DNA of 5,690 bases. Source: Flavobacteriaceae bacterium (GTDB lineage Bacteria > Bacteroidota > Bacteroidia > Flavobacteriales > Flavobacteriaceae). Each line of letters opens with the position of its first letter. The first letter of the stretch is position 1. The translations under genes and the position numbers were made by a program. Positions 1-5,690 of this stretch are shown here, piece after piece. The stretch lies in NCBI GenBank assembly GCA_002713495.1, contig PATA01000008.1, forward strand, positions 90,020-95,709, read 5' to 3'. Below the pieces are notes generated by a model. That model searched no databases and was not told where the DNA came from. It saw only the letters and a program-made list of their open reading frames with translations.

Positions 1-2420
1 GATTCATAGGCATCACTCCATGGAGCATGACCTGAAATAAATGCACGAAAAAATAAACCAAAAGTGTGAAGAGAAAAAAGAAAAACAATAGTTCCAATTA
101 ATATATTTTTTAAATAATTTAAATATTTATTTTTTTTGAATATCTGAAAAATTAATACAATAAATAATAAAAGGCCGGAATACAAATAATAACTAAATAA
201 TTTTTTAAAAATATCGTATTTATTATACTGAATTTCAGCATTAATTTTTGAAATACTAGGAAGTACTTGTGAGCCATGTTTTTTTTGAAAACCTTTTAAA
301 CTCTCTATCAAATCATCTGATTGAGAAAAGTCGCCATTTATTTTTCCAAGTCTTAATGCCTGAAAATAAAGTGGTAAGACATTTTTTACATACAAAGAAT
401 CTGTACCAATAAAATTTTCCTGATCTATTTCAGGGAATGAAACCCATTTATTTGATGAATCATTTGGAACTGGGAAAATTCTTAAAACTTTTCCCTCAAG
501 TGCAGAATACAATAAATTAACTCTTCTATCTAATTCAATGAAATCTTTTTGAAACTGATTAGGAGTTTGAGTTCTATAAGCATCCTCTAATTGTTTTGAA
601 ATTTTATAATTGCCTTGACTGTCAAAAAAAGAAACCAAAGGAGCATATTTATCTTTTTCATTAATTCCTGCAATTCTTCTAATGCTATCATTTCCTCTTT
701 TTAAATAAATAATAGGAACATTATACCAAAGAGATGGATTATTAGTTATGGAAAGTAAAACTTGATCTGAAGAAAGACCATTAAAAACATCTCTTTTACT
801 AACTTTTCTTAACAATTCAGATGAAAAGGTATTTGCTGGCTTCATTCTTCCACCTAAATCCTGAATTACAAGACTACCAAATTTATTAGCCTGATCATCA
901 GGAAAAGCAGTTACTTTTATTAATGAATCAAAATTAATTTTTGAATTTTGTGAATTTTCATGATTAATCTGAGAATTACCAGTATATAAAAACGAAAAAA
1001 ATAGAAATAAAGTAAATTTTTTTTTACTGAGTTTTGAGAGACTTTTTGATAATGTTTTAAACCTTGTTCGGCCAATAAAAAATATTCCACACATTGAAAG
1101 ATATAAAAGAATATATCCTATATATGTAATCGTTGTTCCTGCTAAATCATGATTTACGGATAAAACAGTTCCCTTTTCATCTGGATCAAAAGATGCTTGA
1201 AAAAAACGAAAACCCCTGTAATCTAATATGTTATTCATGTAAATATTATAATCAAATGATTTAGACTGATCTATGACTGAGACTTTACTTTCAAATGAGG
1301 AATAAGATTTTTCTGTTCCAGGATATTTATTTGCAACAAAATCATTTAACTTGACTGTGAAAGGCAAATCTAAAAATATTGAGCCATATGATATATAAAA
1401 ATCAAGCCCACCAACCTTTAAATTTATTGGATCATAGACTAACCCTTTTCCTCCAAACACTGTAACATCTTTTGTTTCTCCTTCGGAAGTAACTGATAGA
1501 AATAACGCATCTTGCTTTTTTGATTGTTCATCAGCTGATTTGATTACTCCAAGATTTCCCCTCAAAGGAGGATCAGGAATAACAAATTGAAAATTGGGAA
1601 TTGAATATAAGGATCGAAATTCTAACTCCTGTTCATCATCTTCAAAAAAATTACCGGTGTACTGATCAACCATTCGAGTATAAGTACCAGAAAAAGGAGA
1701 TTCAATATAATATAAACCTAATTCAGAGCGAATATTTATGGCACCTTCAATTGGATTGTTTAATGTAAATAAAATATTTTTAATGCTTGAAACATCACCC
1801 TCCTTCACGAAGTGTTCATTTCTGTTACCATCACTTGCCTCAACAATTTTTAAAAAACGATCACCTTTGGGATCTAATATTAAACCCTCAACAGCATTTT
1901 CAATGTAATTAACATAATTAATTGTGAATTTTTTTTTATTAAAATCTTGATCCCACTTAAGAGAATTTGATGTGTGCTCAGAAAATAAAACATCATTGAT
2001 GAGTTTTTTTCTTTTAATTAAACCATTCACTTTTCCGTCTACAAGAACTGTTAGATATGTTTTTTCAGATATGATTTTATTTGACTGATCTCCCTCCCTG
2101 ATTGGCATAACTCCTTCGTAACCAAAATATCTTGTTATAAATGCACCAAGAATAATTAATATTAAAGAAATATGGATTAGAAGAACTGCCCATTTATCTT
2201 TTTTTAATAACCTATACTTAATAATATTTCCAAAAAAATTAAGCATTAATAAAAACATAATTAGCTCGAACCACCGAGCATTATATATCCAGATTTTTGC
2301 AGCAGTTGTAGAATAGAAGCTTTCAAGAAATGTTCCAATTCCCATGGCAATTGGGAAAGCTAAAAATAAAATAGCAGTCAGTTTGTTGGAAAACAAATAG
2401 TCTAAAAATTTCTTTTGCAT
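1..2420 (-). CDS. ccsA: Cytochrome c biogenesis protein, ResB-CcsA fusion (CcsBA, System II), 3' end outside window
   Basis: System II cytochrome c maturation protein, which carries heme across the inner membrane and attaches it to apocytochromes c. The frame is open without a stop from the ATG at 2420 to the window edge: 806 codons plus two bases. In order I see TM1 (about 14-30) followed by a GTFLES motif (29-34), TM2 (about 51-67), and TM3 (about 78-95), where H83 sits where the heme-channel histidine of CcsB is expected. A large periplasmic ResB domain (about 96-429) follows, with YRGFRFFQASFD at 401-412. Then come TM4 (about 430-449), a short hydrophobic segment (469-479), a second periplasmic domain (about 480-740), TM6 (about 744-761), TM7 (about 772-790) and the CcsA-type motif SGHAPWSDAYE (796-806). 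The WWD heme-binding region must lie beyond the left edge. An in-frame TTG at 2441 is a poorer start because it overlaps the promoter box. The family call is firm; exact membrane boundaries and the role of H83 are inferred. Confidence 0.93.
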   Translation of the reverse strand, partial: MQKKFLDYLFSNKLTAILFLAFPIAMGIGTFLESFYSTTAAKIWIYNARWFELIMFLLMLNFFGNIIKYRLLKKDKWAVLLIHISLILIILGAFITRYFGYEGVMPIREGDQSNKIISEKTYLTVLVDGKVNGLIKRKKLINDVLFSEHTSNSLKWDQDFNKKKFTINYVNYIENAVEGLILDPKGDRFLKIVEASDGNRNEHFVKEGDVSSIKNILFTLNNPIEGAINIRSELGLYYIESPFSGTYTRMVDQYTGNFFEDDEQELEFRSLYSIPNFQFVIPDPPLRGNLGVIKSADEQSKKQDALFLSVTSEGETKDVTVFGGKGLVYDPINLKVGGLDFYISYGSIFLDLPFTVKLNDFVANKYPGTEKSYSSFESKVSVIDQSKSFDYNIYMNNILDYRGFRFFQASFDPDEKGTVLSVNHDLAGTTITYIGYILLYLSMCGIFFIGRTRFKTLSKSLSKLSKKKFTLFLFFSFLYTGNSQINHENSQNSKINFDSLIKVTAFPDDQANKFGSLVIQDLGGRMKPANTFSSELLRKVSKRDVFNGLSSDQVLLSITNNPSLWYNVPIIYLKRGNDSIRRIAGINEKDKYAPLVSFFDSQGNYKISKQLEDAYRTQTPNQFQKDFIELDRRVNLLYSALEGKVLRIFPVPNDSSNKWVSFPEIDQENFIGTDSLYVKNVLPLYFQALRLGKINGDFSQSDDLIESLKGFQKKHGSQVLPSISKINAEIQYNKYDIFKKLFSYYLYSGLLLFIVLIFQIFKKNKYLNYLKNILIGTIVFLFSLHTFGLFFRAFISGHAPWSDAYE

Positions 2421-2438
2421 TCTATAATTAAAACATAG

Positions 2439-2446
2439 CAAATATA
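2439..2446 (-). promoter_or_regulatory. Candidate Bacteroidota -7 promoter box for the ccsBA-like gene
   Basis: Read on the minus strand this is TATATTTG, an exact match to the TAnnTTTG -7 box used by the primary sigma factor of Bacteroidota. It ends 18 nt before the ATG at 2420, so transcription would start roughly 10-14 nt upstream of that codon. No TTG was found at the usual -33 spacing; the nearest (in ATTG) is about 30 nt upstream, so the match is only half a promoter. An AAGGAG at 2447-2452 lies upstream of the predicted transcript start and would not act as a ribosome binding site. Confidence 0.5.
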
Positions 2447-2540
2447 CTCCTTGATTATTGAAAATTATCAGAAAATCAATAGTAAATTATTATTTCTGAA
2501 TACATAAAACTTATTAAATAAAAAATAAAATAACATTGTG

Positions 2541-2548
2541 TAAATTTG
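2541..2548 (+). promoter_or_regulatory. Candidate Bacteroidota -7 promoter box for the plus-strand gene cluster
   Basis: TAAATTTG matches the TAnnTTTG -7 box exactly and lies 6 nt before the ATG at 2555. Transcription would then start at or next to that ATG, giving a leaderless or nearly leaderless mRNA. No TTG lies at the expected -33 spacing; the upstream stretch is almost all A and T. The TTG inside this box (2546-2548) is in frame with the downstream gene, but it is more plausibly promoter than start codon. Confidence 0.45.
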
Positions 2549-2554
2549 AATAAT

Positions 2555-3298
2555 ATGTATTCTACTACAATAATTGGAAACGGTAATTTAGGTTATAATT
2601 TCTCACTGGCACTCAAGAAAGTGGATGGATTTAAGCTGTATCAATGGTATGGTCGAAACTGGGATGCTGAAAAATTAAATAAAAAATTAATAAATAACTT
2701 TTCAGAGCTAAAGAAAGCAGACTTATTTATTTTGGCTGTATCAGACAATTCTATAATTGACATATTAAAGCATTTAAATAAAAATTATTTTGTTGTTCAT
2801 TGTTCAGGTTCAACATCAATTGAGGTTTTCAAAAACTTCAAAAGAGCAGGTGTAATATTTCCTATACAGACTATCAATAAGGTTAAGAAATCTTCCTTTG
2901 TTGGAACACCGTTTTGTATTGAAGCTAAATCAAAAATAGATTTAGAAATTCTAAAAAAATTAATTAAAGGTATTAATGGAACATACAAATGTTTAAATTC
3001 AAATAAAAGAGCTAATATTCACTTATCAGCAGTATGGATCAATAATTTTGTTAATCATATGATTTCTAAAGGAAAAAAAATTTGTAAAGAAAATAATATA
3101 TCTTTTTCGTTAATGGAACCGATATTAAAAAGGACAATTAGTCAAGCGATAAAGTACAATCCCGATGAGTTACAAACTGGACCTGCGGTGAGAAATGATA
3201 AAAATACATTAAAGCTTCATTCAAATCTCATTAAAGATTTCGATGACAAAAAATTATATGAAATTATAACAAAATCAATACAAAAAAATTATGAGTAA
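2555..3298 (+). CDS. Rossmann-like, DUF2520 domain-containing protein (predicted NAD(P)-binding)
   Basis: This 247-residue cytosolic protein resembles the ProC/F420-NADP oxidoreductase fold class that Bacteroidota genomes label Rossmann-like and DUF2520. The N-terminal dinucleotide-binding half begins with a beta strand and GNGNLG (8-13), continues to LFILAVSD (57-64), and has the HCSGSTS loop at 82-88 followed by FPIQT (102-106). The C-terminal helical DUF2520 half carries the HLSAVWINNFVNH segment (156-168) and the signature QTGPAVRND (207-215), with a nearby HS pair (222-223). The substrate is unknown, and the oxidoreductase role is inferred from fold only. I chose the ATG at 2555; an in-frame TTG at 2546 would add three residues but lies in the candidate promoter box. 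The stop overlaps the start of the next gene by 8 nt (ATGAGTAA), which suggests translational coupling. It is the first gene of the plus-strand unit. Confidence 0.88.
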   Translation: MYSTTIIGNGNLGYNFSLALKKVDGFKLYQWYGRNWDAEKLNKKLINNFSELKKADLFILAVSDNSIIDILKHLNKNYFVVHCSGSTSIEVFKNFKRAGVIFPIQTINKVKKSSFVGTPFCIEAKSKIDLEILKKLIKGINGTYKCLNSNKRANIHLSAVWINNFVNHMISKGKKICKENNISFSLMEPILKRTISQAIKYNPDELQTGPAVRNDKNTLKLHSNLIKDFDDKKLYEIITKSIQKNYE

Positions 3299-3806
3299 AC
3301 AGAGTTATAAAATAAAACTCAGAAAAATAAATACATTTATTTTTGATGTAGATGGAGTTTTGACTGACGGAAAAGTATTAATCGACGCAGATGGTCAAAT
3401 ATTGAGATTAATGAATACCAAAGATGGTTATGCGATGAAATATGCAATAGATAATGGATTTAAAATATCAATCATTACAGGAGGGACCAACTTAGCTGTA
3501 AAAAAACGTCTAATTTCACTAGGTGTTCATAAGATATACCTTGGATCCCACAATAAAATTAATTCCTTTAATGATTTAATAAAGAAATTTAATCTAAATC
3601 CTAATGAAATCCTCTATGTTGGCGATGATATTCCCGATATTCCTGTTATGAAAAAAGCTGGTGTTAGCGCTTGTCCCCAAGATGCTGTTCAGGAAGTAAA
3701 AGCAATTTCAGATTATGTCTCACACAAAAATGGTGGCTCGGGCTGTGTTAGGGAAATAATCGAGCAAGTTCTCAAAGTTCAAGGTAAATGGGTTTTTAAA
3801 AATTAA
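3291..3806 (+). CDS. kdsC: KdsC-type HAD phosphatase (3-deoxy-D-manno-octulosonate 8-phosphate phosphatase)
   Basis: Predicted to hydrolyse Kdo 8-phosphate to Kdo in the cytosol, a step toward the inner core of lipopolysaccharide. The 171-residue length is normal for KdsC, a capless HAD enzyme that works as a tetramer. All HAD motifs are visible: FDVDGVLTDG (18-27) with nucleophile D19 and acid/base D21, ITGG (62-65) with T63, K89 as the motif III lysine, and GDDIPD (111-116) with the magnesium-binding acidic residues. KDGYAMKYA (44-52) and the C-terminal GGSGCVREIIEQVLKVQGKW (148-167) are KdsC-like; the tail inserts into the neighbouring active site in characterised enzymes. Position 65 is Gly where Escherichia coli KdsC has Arg (ITGR), which I believe is common in Bacteroidota members. 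The start overlaps the previous gene by 8 nt, and the next begins 1 nt after its stop. Another sugar-phosphate substrate is possible but less likely. Confidence 0.9.
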   Translation: MSKQSYKIKLRKINTFIFDVDGVLTDGKVLIDADGQILRLMNTKDGYAMKYAIDNGFKISIITGGTNLAVKKRLISLGVHKIYLGSHNKINSFNDLIKKFNLNPNEILYVGDDIPDIPVMKKAGVSACPQDAVQEVKAISDYVSHKNGGSGCVREIIEQVLKVQGKWVFKN

Positions 3807-3807
3807 C

Positions 3808-4395
3808 ATGATTAAAGCTAATAAAAAAGAAATTATTCTTGCGTCTAATTCTCCTAGAAGAAAAAAGTTTTTTGAACTATTTGATATCCCATTTAAAATC
3901 AAAACATATGATATAGAAGAAACTTACCCAAATAAACTAAAAGGAGCTTTAATTGCTAGATATATTGCATCAAAAAAAGCCAATCCATTTAAAGATATAA
4001 TTAAAAAAAATCAAATGGTAATTACAGCAGACACAATTGTATGGCATCAAAATAAGTATCTTGGTAAACCTAAGTCAAAAATTGAAGCAAAGAAAATGCT
4101 GAACTCATTATCTGGTAAAACACATAAAGTCATAACCGCAGTTGGGTTTTTAACCATTGATAGTTTTAAATGTATTGACGTTACCACAAAAGTTACTTTT
4201 AAAAAATTAAGTAAATCAATTATTGAAAATTATTTAAATAACCAAAATCCTTACGACAAAGCTGGCGGATATGCAATTCAAGAATCAATTGGACTACTAG
4301 GCATAACAAAAATTAATGGGAGCTATACAAACGTTGTTGGTCTTCCAGTTACAGAGGTATTGGATGAAATTGAAAAATTTTCATTAAATAACTAA
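3808..4395 (+). CDS. maf: Maf family nucleoside triphosphate pyrophosphatase (probable dTTP/UTP type)
   Basis: Cytosolic house-cleaning enzyme predicted to hydrolyse non-canonical or excess nucleoside triphosphates to monophosphate and pyrophosphate. At 195 residues it is full length. The family signatures appear in order: LASNSPRRKKFFEL (11-24) for phosphate binding, TADTIV (73-78) with the likely catalytic D75, LGKP (85-88), LSGKTHKVITAV (101-112), DKAGGYAIQ (150-158), and INGSYTNVVGLP (169-180). The SGKTH and DKAG/AIQ pattern fits the YhdE-like dTTP/UTP subgroup rather than the YceF-like group, but substrate preference is inferred. The start ATG lies one base after the kdsC stop, so the two are almost certainly on one transcript. 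No stem-loop terminator separates it from the downstream deacetylase gene. Confidence 0.93.
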   Translation: MIKANKKEIILASNSPRRKKFFELFDIPFKIKTYDIEETYPNKLKGALIARYIASKKANPFKDIIKKNQMVITADTIVWHQNKYLGKPKSKIEAKKMLNSLSGKTHKVITAVGFLTIDSFKCIDVTTKVTFKKLSKSIIENYLNNQNPYDKAGGYAIQESIGLLGITKINGSYTNVVGLPVTEVLDEIEKFSLNN

Positions 4396-4418
4396 TTTAA
4401 ATATGTTAACTTGAGATA

Positions 4419-5690
4419 ATGAAGTTTAGCTTTTCTATTCGTTTTTTTCTAATATTTTTAATTGTCCAGTCTTTGGTGTCTCAAAATAGTTCTGAAATCT
4501 ATTCTAGATTAGAAAAGCTCAATGTTTTAGGAAGTATTCTTCATATAGCTGCCCATCCGGATGATGAAAACACAAATCTAATTTCATATTTTTCTAATAA
4601 ATATAATGTTGAAACCACTTATCTTTCATTGACAAGAGGTGATGGAGGACAAAATTTAATAGGTTCAGAATTAAAGGATGAACTAGGAGTTATTAGATCA
4701 CAAGAGCTTATGGCTGCAAGAAAAATAGACGGAGCTAACCAACTATTTACAAGTGCAAAAGATTTTGGCTATTCAAGAAACCCCGAAGAAACTTTAAATA
4801 TTTGGAATAAAAAAAAACTTCTTGAGGAAATTGTTAAGCATATAAGGACCATCCGACCAGATATAATAATAAATAGGTTTGACCACAGAACATCAGGACA
4901 AACTCATGGCCATCATACAAGTTCAGCAATTTTAAGTAAAGAGGCCTTTGATCTCTCATCCAATGAAAATGAATATAAAAATCAATTAGATAAGCTCTCT
5001 ACATGGAAACCCAAAAGACTATTTTTAAATGTTTCATGGTTTTTTTATGGAAATAAAGAAAATTTCTCAAAAGTAAATAAAGAGAATTTTATAAAGTTTG
5101 ATTATGGGGAATATAATAGTTTAAAAGGTAAAACATACGATCAAATTTCTGCAGAAAGCAGGAGTCAACATAAATCTCAAGGTTTTGGGAGATCCCCTAT
5201 TCCTGGTGGACCAAAATGGGGTTATCTAGAGTTGATTGAGGGAAATAAACTCAGCTCAAATAATCCTTTCGAAGGTATCGATATAAGTTGGAAAAGAATT
5301 AAAGGTGGTAAAAAAATTGACGAGCAAATAAAAAATCTTTTAAATGATTTTAATTTTGTGTCTCCTGAAAAAAATATTCCTTCACTTTTAAAAATATACG
5401 AGAGTATAAAAAATCTAGATGATAGCTATTGGAAAAATAAAAAAATTAATGCCCTAAAGGAAATAATACTTCAATGTTTAGGATTGAATATTCAATTAAA
5501 CTCAGCAAATGAATTAGGAACACCAAATAGCTCAGAAACATTTATTTTAAAAATTGTTAACCCTTCAAATACTGATATATTAATTAAAAGTGTAAAAACT
5601 AATGAAACAAATATTCTAATCAACTCTGTATTATCCAACAATACATTATTGGAAAGAAATTTAAAAATAAATATTAAAAATAAAATAACA
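4419..5690 (+). CDS. Secreted PIG-L family deacetylase, 3' end outside window
   Basis: A zinc-dependent N-acetyl sugar deacetylase-like protein (LmbE/PIG-L fold), open for 424 codons from the ATG at 4419 to the right edge. Residues 2-21 form a probable signal peptide: a positive N-terminus, a FFLIFLIV core and likely cleavage near SLVS/QN, so the protein is probably exported. The catalytic domain starts with AHPDDE (45-50), where H46 and D49 are predicted zinc ligands and D48 the general base. TRGDGGQN (72-79) and HGHHTS (163-168) follow, with H166 the likely third ligand and H163 a catalytic His by analogy with MshB. A conserved-looking segment with SRSQHKSQGFG lies at 247-257. From about 350 the sequence looks beta-rich and without enzyme motifs, probably the start of a C-terminal accessory domain. 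Long, secreted relatives of this kind are common in Bacteroidota; their substrates are mostly unknown. It follows maf by 23 nt with no obvious terminator or TAnnTTTG box, so it may be read through from the upstream genes. Confidence 0.88.
   Translation, partial: MKFSFSIRFFLIFLIVQSLVSQNSSEIYSRLEKLNVLGSILHIAAHPDDENTNLISYFSNKYNVETTYLSLTRGDGGQNLIGSELKDELGVIRSQELMAARKIDGANQLFTSAKDFGYSRNPEETLNIWNKKKLLEEIVKHIRTIRPDIIINRFDHRTSGQTHGHHTSSAILSKEAFDLSSNENEYKNQLDKLSTWKPKRLFLNVSWFFYGNKENFSKVNKENFIKFDYGEYNSLKGKTYDQISAESRSQHKSQGFGRSPIPGGPKWGYLELIEGNKLSSNNPFEGIDISWKRIKGGKKIDEQIKNLLNDFNFVSPEKNIPSLLKIYESIKNLDDSYWKNKKINALKEIILQCLGLNIQLNSANELGTPNSSETFILKIVNPSNTDILIKSVKTNETNILINSVLSNNTLLERNLKINIKNKIT

Noticed and set aside
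2468..2499. Inverted repeat TCAGAAA / TTTCTGA with an 18-nt loop in the divergent intergenic region
   Set aside because: The arms are only 7 bp, do not extend further and the loop is long; a match of this size is not surprising in AT-rich DNA, so I do not call an operator or terminator.
2797..2988. 63-codon open frame on the minus strand
   Set aside because: It lies wholly inside the DUF2520 gene, antisense, with no recognisable motif; a shadow of the real gene.
3720..3902. 60-codon open frame on the minus strand
   Set aside because: It lies antisense across the kdsC-maf junction and has no family resemblance; both overlapped genes are well supported.
4396..4418. Possible separate promoter or terminator between maf and the PIG-L gene
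   Set aside because: The 23-nt gap contains no exact TAnnTTTG box and no stem-loop followed by a T-run; it is more simply an intra-operon spacer.
1..5690. Novel defence or mobile system
   Set aside because: All five genes belong to recognised families typical of core flavobacterial genomes, with uniform AT-rich composition by eye. No integrase, transposase, direct-repeat array, tRNA or toxin-antitoxin pair was seen.

Overview
The window is very AT-rich, and its proteins point to a member of the Bacteroidota, most likely a marine-type Flavobacteriia. Three things support this. The cytochrome c maturation protein is the fused ResB/CcsA type with an extra periplasmic domain that is common in that phylum. 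Both divergent starts are preceded by an exact match to the Bacteroidota -7 promoter box (TAnnTTTG). The gene set (DUF2520 Rossmann protein, KdsC-type phosphatase, Maf, secreted PIG-L deacetylase) reads like flavobacterial proteins. The species cannot be named from the sequence alone.

Layout. Positions 1-2420 (minus strand) carry the first 806 codons of a ccsBA-like cytochrome c biogenesis gene, which runs off the left edge just as the CcsA domain begins. A 134-bp divergent intergenic region (2421-2554) holds one candidate -7 box per direction. On the plus strand, 2555-4395 is a tightly packed three-gene run: a DUF2520 Rossmann-like protein, a KdsC-type HAD phosphatase (overlapping it by 8 nt) and a Maf-family nucleotide pyrophosphatase (1-nt gap). 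After 23 nt comes a secreted PIG-L family deacetylase (4419 to the right edge), also cut by the window.

How the genes fit together. The minus-strand gene serves c-type cytochrome assembly at the outer face of the inner membrane (System II). The plus-strand genes are probably co-transcribed: KdsC makes Kdo for lipopolysaccharide, Maf removes non-canonical nucleotides, the DUF2520 protein is a predicted NAD(P)-binding enzyme of unknown substrate, and the PIG-L protein is a probable exported zinc deacetylase. No shared pathway is evident.

I found no RNA gene, mobile element, CRISPR array, convincing terminator or significant repeat, and no gene-free stretch over 300 bases. I see no convincing undescribed system. 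The points worth a second look are the very short leaders implied by the two promoter boxes and the uncharacterised first gene of the coupled cluster.
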